Shown piece by piece: positions 20,377 through 34,711 of a stretch of 64,000 nt of DNA. Numbering within the stretch: position 1 is the stretch's first letter; each line of letters starts with the position of its first letter. The notes under the pieces are model-generated. The model saw only the letters and a program-made list of their open reading frames with translations, searched no databases and had not been told where the DNA came from. The stretch is from Strigamia acuminata (Eukaryota > Arthropoda > Chilopoda > Geophilomorpha > Linotaeniidae), in NCBI GenBank assembly GCA_949358305.1, contig OX442319.1:5146001-5210000 (forward strand), read 5' to 3'. A program made the position numbers and the translations under genes.

Positions 20377-22648
20377 ATGGCGGAAAATCCAAGGGATAAA
20401 GTAGACGACGGATTTGTGGACGATTCGGCCGTCGCTGCGGTTAAATTACAAGATTTCGTACGCGATTTGCGCTTGCAACTTGAACGAGAAAAGTGCGAAC
20501 GCAAAGTGCTGTCGGAGCGAGTCCAGAGCGTCATTTGCGACAAGGATCAACTCGAGTCGCAATACGAGGAAGTTCGCAAGAATTATTGTTGTTTGAAAGA
20601 AAAAAATGCGATTTTAGAAGCCAAAGTGAAAGCAAACGAGTGAGTTTTTATTAAACCAAATTCAAACTTCGTCAAATAATTAATAACGACGAAATCAATT
20701 CAGATGGGAATTGCAACAGTCCGAAAACAGATGGAAAGAATGCGATATAAAATTGAAGAAAATGTTAACGAACGTTAACGCCAAAGAAGAATGTTTGCTC
20801 AATCAATTTTCTCGTCGCCAGCAACCGGAAATTGGGAATCAATCGCTGCTAAATGAATTATGCGTCGTCAAAGAAACTCTTAGCGTGGTACGAATTTAAA
20901 TAAATAAATAATTCTACAGTCAGCGCACGGTATCTTGATGCTAAATTCGTACTGCGCATCCCATTCTGCGCAGACGATTTTCTAATTCCAGTTGTTATTT
21001 ATCAGTATTAAGCCTAATATTAGGCCTAATAATGCTAAAATAAAGTAAATAAACAACAATAAACTCATCATTAAAAGTAATTCACACAGTTTGACCAAAA
21101 TATTGTTGTTTATTTACTTTATTTTAGCATCGATAGGCCTAATATTAGGCTTAATACTGCTAAATAACAACTGGAATTAGAAAATCGTCTGCGCAGAATG
21201 GGATGCGCAGTACGAATTTAGCATCAAGATACCGTGCGCTGACTTGTAGAAGAATTACAACTAAAACACTTGAAATTCCAGTTGCATAACGAATGTAAAC
21301 AACTGCAGAAAGAGTTTTTGGGCCAATCAGCGCCACGTTTACCGTCGTGGGCGTCGAATGAGATGCGAAGTAAGGAACTCGGCGCGGTCAGAAAACAGCT
21401 GGACGAGGCGAATTATCTGTGTCAGCAAGTGATGGGTGAAAATCAGAATTTACTATCGCAATTTAATAGTCAAAAAGTAAAAAAAAAAATAATTAAATAA
21501 TATAAAAATTTTAAATTTAATTTTTTTTTTTAAATAAAGATGGAGGCGTGTGAGTGGAAGAAACAGATCGAGAAACTTCAGTGCACGCTCGATTTGGAGC
21601 GTGAGGAAATGCAACGTGAGGTTTGTAAAGCGCGAGAAGGTCAGAAGATTGAAGAAGACGCGTTGAAGGAGTCCACTTTGGGTTATATGGTTCAAGTGAA
21701 TAATTTACAATGCGAGAATAATAATTTGAGACGTCGGTTGGAGGAAAGCGCGCAGAGAATTGCGGCGTTGGAGTCGGATGTTGCGTGTCATGTTGGATCG
21801 GTTCAGTCGTATCGCGAGGAATTGTTCATGTTGAGGAGACAGTTCGATGAAAGTCAAAGGTTCATTTTTTAAAAAAAATAAAAAATTATTGTAAATTTAT
21901 ATATTTTTTGTTTTTATTTTGGGTTTAGAAATTTCAATTCGAATCAGGAAGAACAAACCAACGCGCGAAAACGACTCGAGATCGATTTGGAACTTGTTTG
22001 CAAAGAAAACGGGGTAGATTGAATAGATTCTAGATTTGATTAAAAAATGGAAGGATAAAATAGTTTTTAATTTGTTTTTAATTAAAGGAGTTGAAAGAAA
22101 ACATTAGAAATACGACGTCAAACGTTAAACTAAAAAACTGCGACTTGTTGTCGCCACGACTCAGCCGTCGTGCCAACTGCGAAATGGAACAATTGCGAAA
22201 TCAGTTAAGATATATATCACAAAAATCAAATTTTTTTTAATTTTTATTTCTCATCAGAGTTTCCATTCTCCACGACGAAATGTCATTCATGAAGCGGCAG
22301 TTGCGCACAACGGCTCCGTCCGATCCGTTCGACCATCGCCATATTCACAACCCCGTTGCCAACACGTCATCCGGGCCTTTTTCGCCCGTCCGGCCGCAGA
22401 CTCCGCCGAACAAACTCGCTCCGTGGTGCCCGGCGGACCCGACAAAATCCAAATTGTGCGACGGATCAAAATTGATATCGGAAGACGAGCAACAGGTGAT
22501 AAAAAAAATGAATTTCTCGCTTCCGTTGTACGTTTTTCCATTTGATTTACAGAGCAATGGCCGCGAACCGGACGATTGTGCTGATATTTCAACCCAAACT
22601 GCTTCGGATATCAAAAATAACAAAAACCGAGCTCATTTTAAAGGTTAA
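20377..22648 (+). CDS. coiled-coil protein, 500 residues
   Basis: Eight exons: 20377-20639, 20704-20887, 21282-21476, 21540-21859, 21929-22013, 22088-22209, 22258-22495 and 22553-22648. They sum to an exact frame. Residues 1 to about 400 have heptad-rich, Glu/Lys/Gln-rich sequence (LRLQLEREKCERKVLSERV; NNNLRRRLEESAQRIAALES), so a long coiled coil. The C-terminal about 100 residues are Pro/Ser-rich and probably disordered (GPFSPVRPQTPPNKLAPW). There is no signal or membrane segment. Intron 6 starts AAG|ATATAT rather than GT yet keeps frame exactly (see findings). Intron 2 holds a palindromic MITE. A centrosomal or cytoskeletal role is typical of such proteins, but nothing specific supports it. 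Confidence 0.75.
20917..21246. mobile_element. near-palindromic MITE (CAGTCAGCGC family), copy 1
   Basis: The whole 330 bp folds on itself: the left arm (CAGTCAGCGCACGGTATCTT...) returns inverted at the right for well over 100 bp. TA flanks both ends. A sister copy lies at 57516-57830. Confidence 0.9.
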
Positions 22649-22856
22649 ATTTTTTGTTATTATTAAATTCTCTTCATTTTGTTTTCGTAATAAAAAATTA
22701 AAAATGTGGCCAATACAAAACATTTTATTTGTGCGTTTCTACATGTGTTCGTTTTTTTTGGACCGGTATGAGTTCTTAAAAATTATCACAAAGCAGATAA
22801 CCTTCAAGATCAACGGTTCAATCTGGGTAAACAACTAGTAACATAATCAGAAACGA

Positions 22857-25334
22857 TCAAGTATAATTGCATTTAAGATTTTTCTGGATAACTCGGCTCA
22901 CGTGAGCCGCAACCTGGCGGCAAATCGCGTCATCCATTCGACGAGGGAAAAAGCAAACGACGTTTCCGGGAGTAGATATGGCCTTAAAATCGTTTCCCTC
23001 GTTCTTCATGTCGCAATGGTTGCCCAAAGTCAGCTCCAAGCGTGTAAATTCATCCTCTTTCTCCAAGTACTTGATGCACTTCTCCTGCGACGGATGCTAA
23101 TTCAAAAAAAGCACGAAATAAATCACGAAACAAAATGGAGGTCAAAATATGGAAACCTCGGCATCGAGCTGCAGCGTGTTGGCAACGTGACAAATCACTA
23201 CTAAAGGTTTGCTGCTCATTAATACTTTTTGAGTTTCATGACCCAAATCCTCCAACAGATGCTGCTCGTTCGAGTAGAACTCGTGAGGCAAAAGACGTAG
23301 AATCGTGTACGATTTTTCGGGCTGAATATTGATGTCGTGATTTCCTGTTAAGTTAAGAATATTAAAGATTAATTAATTAATTAATTTATTTTTATTTTTT
23401 TACCAGTTGCAAACACGACGGTTGGGTTTACGGAACCTTTCGGACGGAAATTTAGAGTTTCGAAAAGTTCGTTTACATGGAACCACACGTGATCCGACGA
23501 AGCACGCGACGTGTCTATTGTTATTAGTCTCATTCTACGACCGAAATAGTCCAAATATGGCTTGACTACTTGAATGAAAGTCGAATGCCTTAGCTTTATT
23601 GTGGAAAGAAAAAAGTTGAATGTTTATTTGTAGTTTTTTATTTTTTTAATTTCATAATCTTTACCTGCATTTTCGCTAAGTCGAATTCACTCTTAATTTC
23701 GGCAATTCCTGCTCCGTCTAAACATTGGCTGATGGAGTTTCTCTGGTTGAACGGAGAATGTGCCAAATGATGACGAGCATCCAAATACAAAGCAACCAAA
23801 CTGGGCAACTACAACAAATACAGTAAAAAGTGTTTATCACCAAATGGCGAGTTTTGCGAGGCAAGGAGTAAAAATTAGACGTTTTAAGCAGTGTTGTATC
23901 GAACGGGAACTATTAGTTCGCGTTCGCGAACTAAGTTCGTTAGTTCGCGAACTAAGATCGCGAACTAGTTCACTTTTACAAGTGAACGCAAAAAACGAAC
24001 TTAGTTCACTTTTAAGAGAGAACTTGAACGACGTTCGCGTTCACCATGTTTGATGATGAAAACGTCGCAAAAACGTAACTTTTTGCATCGGTTTTAAACG
24101 TTTTGATGACGTTTTCATCATCAAAACATTCATTTTGATCACTTTTTTACAACAAAAATGACGAAAACAGCCGTTTTCGTCATTAACATCAATGAAAACG
24201 TGCTTTACTATAAAAAAAAGTGTTTTTTTTCCATCCGCAAACCACAAAACATAAAAAAAAAACATTTCAAATTTTTAAAAAAAAATGGGAAAAGTGAACT
24301 GAACTATTGGTTCAAGTTCGCGAACTAGAGCTTAGTTCACTTTGAAAAATTGTTTAGTGAACGAGAACTAGAACTAGTTCAGTAAGTTCACACGGTGATG
24401 AACGCGAACTTGAACTAGTTCGCGATTTGGTGAACGAGATACAACACTGGTTTTAAGTGAAAAACCGTCGACTCAATAAAGATATTCAATCCAAACTGTG
24501 TGTTCTCTGTGTTGTACTTAATCGTGAATGGTGTCCAAACGCCCCCTGGCCATGAGGCGACCGACCGCGACCGCCACTCACAAAAGGGCGATGTTTAGCA
24601 TTTACCTTCGTCTCCAATGTTTCCATTTGCGCAGCGCAATTTGGAGGAGCGAAGGATGTGGCTTCCAACATAAATTGAAAATTTGGAAGCAAATCTATCA
24701 ATATGTGCGATTGACTCTGGCGCCGTCGAATTTCCGCCGCTAAATGATCCAAAATCCACGACAGAGTCAATTGATCCGGGTAATCCTAAAGTCCAATAAA
24801 CAAATAAAAACAATATTCCAGAGTGCGTTTTCCCTGCATTACATGGAGAATTTGTTTCACTTTGAGGATTCCATCGGGCTGAGTTTGATCACTGGAACTA
24901 TTCGAATCCAAAGTTCGCGTTTCAGACATCGAAGGTAAATCATTGAGAATCACCTCCTCAATACTGATCAGATGGAACCCGTAAGTCGCCATTAAATTTT
25001 CCACAATGCATCCTTTTTTGGATCCAGGGCCACCTGAAAAAATGAGACACAGATTAATAAAAACTCTCTTTTTCTTCGCTCTATTACCGAAGATGTAAAC
25101 GATAGTTTTGTCTTTGACGATTTCCTTGACCACCGAGATGTCGCATTCGTTCTGCTTGACCGTGGTGCAGTCGGTGGCGGCACAGGCGCCGTGTCCAACC
25201 GTGGCGGTCATGAGCGATCGTTGTCTGCTTGGGATGTTCGAAGTGTGTCTTTTATTCGAGGATGAGGCTGTGGTAATATCCTCGGCTTTGCCGAAATCAA
25301 ATTTCACGCAACCAGCTCCCATGGGAACGGCCAT
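22857..25334 (-). CDS. adenylate-kinase-like P-loop protein
   Basis: Seven minus-strand exons: 25334-25088, 25033-24843, 24785-24606, 23808-23665, 23593-23404, 23344-23157 and 23096-22857. All are GT-AG, with exact frame and 459 residues. The P-loop GGPGSKKG after IVYIF, split by intron 1 at residue 83, matches adenylate kinase. The region HILIDLLPNFQFML to VALYLDARHH fits the place of the DGFPR and second strand motifs, but the usual catalytic residues are not conserved there. A long, unfamiliar C-terminal half follows (VWFHVNELFETLNFRP, CFFPRRMDDAICRQVAAHV). An active kinase is doubtful; a divergent NMP-kinase-fold protein is the safer name. Intron 3 carries a hAT MITE and an LTR piece. Confidence 0.8.
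23889..24449. mobile_element. 561-bp hAT MITE with 8-bp duplication
   Basis: The ends are CAGTGTTGTATC / GATACAACACTG, a standard hAT terminus. The target duplication GTTTTAAG is perfect at 23881-23888 and 24450-24457. The interior is dense in GTTCGCGAACTA palindromes. It sits in intron 3 of the P-loop gene. Confidence 0.92.
24466..24582 (+). mobile_element. 3' part of a family A LTR
   Basis: It contains AATAAAG and ends CGCCACTCACA. About 115 bp match the solo LTR at 1791-2334 (3' part) and, on the opposite strand, the copy at 30904. The left part of the LTR is missing; the homology stops near the hAT MITE. Confidence 0.6.
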
Positions 25335-25730
25335 GGATGTTTTAGTCTATATTTAATTAATATTTTTTTTTTAACTGGCTTTTTTTGGGTTTTTTTACGC
25401 AGCTACTTCTGTGCCTAAAGATAACAAAAAATTATTTATTTGAATTTTTGGTAATAATTTTTCGAATCATTATTTCGTGCTAACTATTGGAGAACAATGA
25501 GATGTAACGCGATGTTTGTTTATTGGTTTTTAAATTATTCGCGGATTGTTTATTACATTTTTTGGTTGCTGAACCGAATAAAGGACAAATATTGCACATA
25601 TTCAAGATGAAGGATGTGTGTACTTGTAAGAAATATCTAAATTTGAGAGTTGTTGACCAAAAAATGATGTTGATTGCTGTAAAATTATTATTTTTTGGGG
25701 TCTACAGACGTTCTGGGCGGCTCTGAAAGG
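25335..25730. other. 5' flank of the P-loop gene
   Basis: No gene is supported. A 67-codon open frame (25523-25726) has no recognisable content. The P-loop gene promoter should lie here. Confidence 0.4.
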
Positions 25731-25731
25731 C

Positions 25732-26205
25732 AAAAATCGCTTAAAACAACTTAAAACAGCTTAAAAACCGCTTAAAACAGCTTAAAACCGCACAAATCAG
25801 CATAAATTGGAGCATTTCATGTTGGAAAAATTATTTTTTTGAGTTAAAATTTAATTTTTGTCAAAATATAATTGGATTCCGGGGCCCCAAAACAGCTTAA
25901 AACCGCTTAAAACCGCATAAATCAGCATTAATGTTCATTTAAGCAAAAAATTGGAGCATTTCACGTTGGAAAAATCATTTTTTTGAGTTGAAATTTAATT
26001 TTTGTCAAAATATAATTGAATTCCGGGGCCCCAAAACAGCTTAAAACAGCTTAAAACAGCTTAAAACCGCTTAAAACTGCATAAATCAGCATAAATGTTT
26101 ATTTAAGCAAAAAATTTGAGCATTTCATGTTGGAAAATCATTTTTTTGAGTTAAAATTTAATTTTTGTCAAAATATAATTGGATTCCGGGGCCCCAAAAT
26201 TTTTA
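25732..26205. repeat. three-copy tandem repeat of about 150 bp with CTTAAAAC sub-repeats
   Basis: Each unit has a run of CTTAAAACAG/CTTAAAACCG, then TAAATCAGCAT...TTGGAGCATTTCA, GTTGGAAAAAT, TTTTGTCAAAATATAATTG and GGGGCCCC. Three units run to about 26205. The GGGGCCCC palindrome also recurs at 57.9-58.0 kb. Confidence 0.85.
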
Positions 26206-26281
26206 GATAACATAATTCTCCATATATTCAGTATTCCGATTTAATTTCCTTCTGTAAGCGTTGTTCTAGTGGTCTCTACAG

Positions 26282-26354
26282 GTCCCTATAGCGCAGTGGA
26301 TAGCGCGCTGGACTTCTAATCCAGAGGCCGTGGGTTCGAATCCCACTAGGGATG
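26282..26354 (+). tRNA. tRNA-Arg (anticodon TCT)
   Basis: A full cloverleaf is visible. Acceptor stem GTCCCTA pairs with TAGGGAT, discriminator G. The D arm is GCGC AGTGGATA GCGC. The anticodon stem CTGGA/TCCAG encloses loop CTTCTAA (anticodon TCT, reads AGA). The T arm is GTGGG TTCGAAT CCCAC. There is no intron. A-box and B-box sequences (TAGCGCAGTGG, GGTTCGAAT) are intact, so it should be transcribed by RNA polymerase III. It lies just past the 3' end of actin on the other strand. Confidence 0.95.
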
Positions 26355-26554
26355 CAATGACCATTGATCAAATTGATCAAATAAATTTTTTTTTAAGTGT
26401 TTCCAATTGATTTTAAAATTTTATTTCATTGTTTACAACTGATTTTAAAATTTTATTTCAAGTAACTCAAGAAACTTGACAAAAATCAAAATTTTTTAAA
26501 ATTTATTTCATAATATCAACAAAAAAAAGGTGGCAAGTGGTAAATTAAATTAAA

Positions 26555-28190
<1,636 letters not shown>

Positions 28191-30675
28191 ATGAGGCTCA
28201 AACGGTTTCTTCTCAGATATTTTCCTCCAGGTAAGTAAATGTAAATAATAATTTATTTTTATGCACAAATTATTTGTTTATTTTTTTTTTAATTAGGAAT
28301 TATTTTAGAATTTGAAGAAAAAAGTGGCAGTGCAATGAAAACCATCGATTTGCTCACACTTAAGTCGGAGTAAGTTTTTTGATTTCTTAATTATTTCTTA
28401 TTTATTTGGATTTGTAGTTCAGACGTGGACGAGTTTCTCGAAAATATTGTGCAATCCGAACCCATTCTCAACACGACGAGCAGGTGTGAGCAGGTGCGAC
28501 GTCTAATTTTGCGTATCCTTTTCCAATTTAATAATTATTAGTTGTATTATCAACTCTTTATCGTTTGTTTTCATCTTTTTCTTGACTGAAGTTTAGGTCT
28601 GCAAGAGAAAATGCAGCACAGTTGTTTTACGACTTACCATTTATTCACGGTAAGATGATTATTGATTATTGATTATTGATTATTGCGTTATAGACTTTAT
28701 ATTACTTTAGATTTGTATTATCCGTTTCTTTTTTGACAGGTGTTGCGAACACACATTTTGCCGTTAACCAATGTAGCGTTTAATAAATGTGGCTCCAGGT
28801 AGATTTTATATTCACAATAAATTGTGTAAATTATTTAGTAGTGTTGATATTTTAGGTTTATTACCGGTAGTTATGATCGGACTTGTAAAATCTGGGATTC
28901 CGAATCGGGGAAAGAGATTTTGTCACTGGAAGGTCATCGTAATGTAGTGTACGCTATTACTTTCAACAATCCTTATGGGTAAGTCATACTGTAATAGCAA
29001 CGAAATGATAAAAGATGAGAGTGAGGATGTTGCCAATTGTCAATAGTTTCCCAATAAATGCAATAAAGATTTTTTCCTTTTTTTTTCAGAGATAAAATTG
29101 CAACTGGTTCGTTTGATAAGACTTGCAAAATATGGAATGCGGAAACAGGAGTAAATTTAGCCACATTAAGAGGCCACAGAGCTGAAGTGGTGAGACTGAG
29201 AAGGAATGTTCAATTTAATTGCGTAGCACGACACCACCGCCAAGTTTTTTCCGCCAATGCAGTTCAGCAAAGTAACTACCGCAAATGCAAGAGGCGCCAA
29301 TGAAAATAGCAGCAAACAACCGCAAATGACAGAAAAATATCGAAAATGACCAAAAAATAATGAAAAGACCGAAAATGTTGCGAAAAATAATGAAAAGACC
29401 GAAAATGTTGCGAAAAATAAAAAAAACCAACGAAAATTGCTGAAAACGGCCACAAATGTTGCGAAAAATAACGAAAACAAACGAAAATTGCTAAAAACGA
29501 TCGAAAATGTTCCAAAAACGACCAAAAACATTACGAAAAATAACGAAAACGTTACGAAAACGACCGAAAACTTGGCGGTGGTGTCGTGGAACTATTTAAT
29601 TGATACGAAATGCAGCTTTCTTTTGTAATTCAGGTATCTGTGGGTTTTAACCCATTGAGCACTTCAGTGATTACTGGAAGCATGGATGCAACCGCAAAAG
29701 TGTGGGATGTCGAAATGGCTGAGCAAATTTTAGATTTAAAAGTGAGTGAGTGAATCATATCAATAACTATGCCAGGCAGGAAAGCTCCAATAGGGGTGCT
29801 TTGCTATATTTTCATTCTAGGGTCACACCGGGGAAATCGTGTCAGCTGCATTTAGTAGCCAAGGGAATCACATAATCACAGGATCGTTCGACCGCACTGT
29901 GTCGCTCTGGGACCCGAGAAGTGGAAAGTAAAATTTATCTTTGAAAAAAAAAATTTTATTTTTTATTTTTATTTTTATTTTTAGCCGCATCAGAACTTTT
30001 ATTGGTCACCAAGCAGAAATCAGCAACTGTTGCATGAATTGGGATAGCACTTTGGTAGCTTCGGGATCAATGGACAAGAGCTGCAAACTGTGGGACGTTG
30101 GATCCGGTGCGCGCGTAAATTATGAATAAAGTTTACGTCGAATTAATTGAGGGGGTTTAGGGCTTTGCGTGGCGACTCTGCACGGCCACACCGATGAAGT
30201 TTTGGACGTGTCGTTCGATTCGTGCGGGCACAACGTCGTTACCGCGTCGGCAGACACAACAGCTCGGATTTACGATGTTCGCAACCTGCGATGTCGTGTG
30301 TCCTTAGTGGGGCACGATTGTGAAATATCGAAAGTAAAGAATAAGAGCTAAAACTGTTAAGTTGTAGTTGCGATACTCAAATGTTTGCAGGTGGTGTTTA
30401 ACTCACAAGGGACTAGAGTTCTGACCGCGAGTGCGGATAAAACGAGTCGTATTTGGGACACTGAAACGGGAGGCTGCGTGCAAATACTCGAAGGACACAC
30501 TGACGAAGTGTTCAGTTGTGCTTTTAACTACGAGGGCGACACGATAATTACAGGTAAACTTTTGTTTTATCCGTAAAATTAGTAGAATTGTGTAACAATT
30601 TGGTTTTATAACACAGGGAGCAAGGATAACACTTGCCGTTTGTGGCGTGTAATCGAACCAATCGGTGAAACTTGA
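28191..30675 (+). CDS. DAW1: dynein assembly factor with WD repeats 1
   Basis: Thirteen exons: 28191-28230, 28297-28369, 28418-28512, 28597-28649, 28740-28798, 28856-28978, 29090-29189, 29634-29741, 29821-29927, 29985-30106, 30161-30333, 30391-30553 and 30617-30675. The frame is exact and the product is 424 residues. The N-terminus [14 protein letters not shown] and then [19 protein letters not shown] match DAW1. About eight WD40 repeats follow ([88 protein letters not shown]). DAW1 is needed for ciliary dynein assembly or transport, so this animal has motile cilia or flagella. An in-frame ATG at 28182 is an alternative start. Intron 7 carries an A-rich repeat. Confidence 0.95.
29275..29575. 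repeat. A-rich irregular repeat in DAW1 intron 7
   Basis: Units like GAAAATGTTGCGAAAAATAA and CGAAAACG recur from about 29325 to 29565. Open frames on both strands here are repeat artefacts. Confidence 0.8.
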
Positions 30676-30903
30676 TGCAACATCGGAGAAGACAAAAATT
30701 TAACTAATGAATTAAGATAATACTGAAAACCAATTATTCTTTAGTATAATTTATGTACACGTTTTTGATGAATGTACTATTCAATACATTGTGTAATGGG
30801 CAATGTTGTAAATTTACTCTCCTATTACACCATAATCTGCAGACCTCCATTAGACCACCGGTCTCGAATAAAGCGCATTGCGTCTCAAAATAAGGTGTAC
30901 TTA

Positions 30904-31390
30904 TGTGAGTGGTGGTCGGTTGCCTCGTGGCCAGGGAAGGACCATGGGCGTTTGGACACCATTCACGATAAGGAACAACACAGAGAACACACAGTTTGGA
31001 TTGATTATATCTTTATTGCAGTTTTCTAGGGGTTGCGCGCGTTCATCGTGTTATCGCCTAGGTCGCTGGGCTACCTCGCCGCAACCCAGCCCAGTCCATC
31101 CGCCGACCACATGGGCAGCGTGGTCGGTTAACATTGCCGGCGATCGAGTCGTCTCAAGTCATTCCGGACTTGAGAGCAATCTCGCCTCTTGTTACGATGG
31201 TAGTCACCTTCACCACATAGCATGCACGACCAGTCAGCATGGGACTGGAGATTGTACCGTCTCCAAGATGGCGGTCAAGCGTCGAAGAGACCTTGCTTAA
31301 TCCTCTGTCCTGAATGGCTGCAATCAGGACGCAGCTCCGACTGCTGAGGACCCTCTTCTTGATGTTGCCAGCGCCGACTGGCGGTGGCCA
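30904..31390 (-). mobile_element. family A LTR copy between DAW1 and TSSK
   Basis: It starts TGTGAGTGGTGGTCGG on plus, the reverse complement of a CACTCACA LTR end. About 130 bp match the 24.47-24.58 kb copy in reverse orientation, including CTTTATT (reverse AATAAAG). The other end and target duplication are not clear, so the right limit is approximate. The open frame 30878-31300 lies inside it. Confidence 0.55.
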
Positions 31391-31549
31391 GTTGGTCGCA
31401 ATTATTTAATTTAATCTCTATCTTTGTTTTATTCATTTATCTTTATTCAGTAGTTAAATGAATCCGCACCTTTCGAAAATATATACGAAATCGACAATAA
31501 ATACTTCTGAAATTCTAGTTACAAATCTAAAGAAAAGAAAGTCAAAGAG

Positions 31550-33078
<1,529 letters not shown>

Positions 33079-33083
33079 CAATC

Positions 33084-33319
33084 TTCATCAAAAGTTAAGC
33101 CATTTTTTGTTACTTTTCGTCCATGTTTTAGTGTTGTAACAATGCGGTGTCTCGTTGCTGCAGCAGAAGAAAATTTGGATTGTTGTGTACGTTGTAACAA
33201 CAAAATAATGGATGTTGGAAATCGTTTAGGGATACTGAGCTCTAGTCCACATTGACTACATTGAAATTAAATTGTATTTTGAAATGCATTGGGATGTCTG
33301 ATTGAAATTTGCAAGTATT
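33084..33319. other. 5' flank of TSSK gene
   Basis: It should contain the missing first exon and promoter of the kinase. An ATG GAC GAA AA|GTAACA on minus (about 33122) is one possible start, but the intron would be only about 30 nt, so I leave it open. Confidence 0.35.
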
Positions 33320-33741
33320 AGGGTGTCCCAAAAATAACGCAAGATTTGAATTAGCCGCCATTTGTGCAGTAAATTGTTGGCGACCCTGAAACAACAACGA
33401 TTTGACAGCTGAAAGTTTAGGGTTTTATCTGCCGAAATTGGATGATATTGATGTGGCCAATATGTGGTTTCAACAAGACGGTGCCACATGCCATATTGCC
33501 ATACAACCATGAAAACAATTCAATTACTGCATGAGACATCACCGGTTTCGGTGATCAGAATTGGCCCCTTTTTCTTGCACCGTCTTGTTGAAACCACATA
33601 TTGGCCACATCAATATAATCCAATTTCAGCAGATAAAACCCTAAACTTTCAGCTGTCAAATCGTTGTTGTTTCAGGGTTGCCAACAATTTACTGCACAAA
33701 TGGCGGTTAATTCAAATCTTGCGTTATTTTTGGGACACCCT
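33320..33741. mobile_element. fold-back Tc1/mariner-type element with transposase core in the loop
   Basis: The arms AGGGTGTCCCAAAAATAACG... and its inverse run for about 150 bp each. The left arm and loop encode WFQQDGATCHIAIQTMKT, the conserved DDE-transposase core of Tc1/mariner-like elements, and the frame stops in the loop. Part of the transposase has thus become an inverted arm. It cannot encode an active enzyme. Confidence 0.8.
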
Positions 33742-34711
33742 TTATAATCAAGCATTGACAATAAAGTGGCATTATTTATAATTAGTATTGTTGTTGTCAG
33801 GTGGTTGAAATGAAGTTAAAACCTGGATAAAGCAAATTTTTAATAGCAAACAACTTTGTAATTGAACATTTTTTCTAGGCTTTGGCCGATAACCGTATTT
33901 GACAATATCGCCGATGTCGATAATCGGCAACCGAACATCGGCCTTGTATTCAGCGAGCTTTTTCTCTCGCTTTAAATATGCTGCTTTTTCTTCAGCATTT
34001 AGATAAGCTTTGTATTTCTTATCTAAGCGAATTTGGTTGTTGCGCATAAATTTAGCCAATTCTGCAAATTTCCTACCGTCTTCCCTCGAATATAACGTCA
34101 TGACGTTATATTCAAGTTTTTTCAAAAATCGCTGTTTTCGAAAGTTTTAGCGATTTTTCGAATATAACATCATGACGTTGTATTCGAGTTATATTTGAGA
34201 AGCGTTGCGGGGTGCGCTTTTTACAGGCGCGATGCCAGGAAACATTGAATTGAAAATGAATTAAACCGAATCGGACCTTAATTGGACACGAATTGAAAAC
34301 GTACTGTATATTTTGAACTTGAAATTTCAAATCAATTTTTTTTTTCAAAATTACATTACCAATTACTGATTTTTCTGAAATTTTACAAAAAATTTCTGAT
34401 TTTTCAGAAGTTTTACAACAAAATTTCTGGTTTTTTAGAAATTTTACAACAAAATTGTGATTTTTCAGAAGTTGTACTAAAAAAACACAATACAACGATA
34501 TTATATTTAGTGTCGGATTTGGTTTGGGGGTTTCTAACATGGTTTCCTGGCAGTTTCCAAACCTTCAGACGCTTTATATAGTCTATTAATTAATTTAAAG
34601 CAACCAGCCAATAAGAATTATTTGATTCTCTAGACGAAACTTTGCTGAAAAGCAAAAGTTACGTGATTTTGTGTAAACGTTTTTATTTGTTGAAATTTTC
34701 GTACAAATCGA
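33742..34711. repeat. intergenic repeat debris with palindromes
   Basis: It includes a partial copy of the TAGACTTTGACC MITE family at about 33884-33942, a perfect 26-bp palindrome at 34088-34113 (each half GAATATAACGTCA) and a weaker second version at about 34160-34190. A minus frame at 33941-34125 encodes a Lys-rich helix-like stretch (KKYKAYLNAEEKAAYLKREK). I could not place it in a gene. Confidence 0.5.

Noticed and set aside
30878-31300. 140-codon open frame after DAW1
   Set aside because: It overlaps the family A LTR copy.
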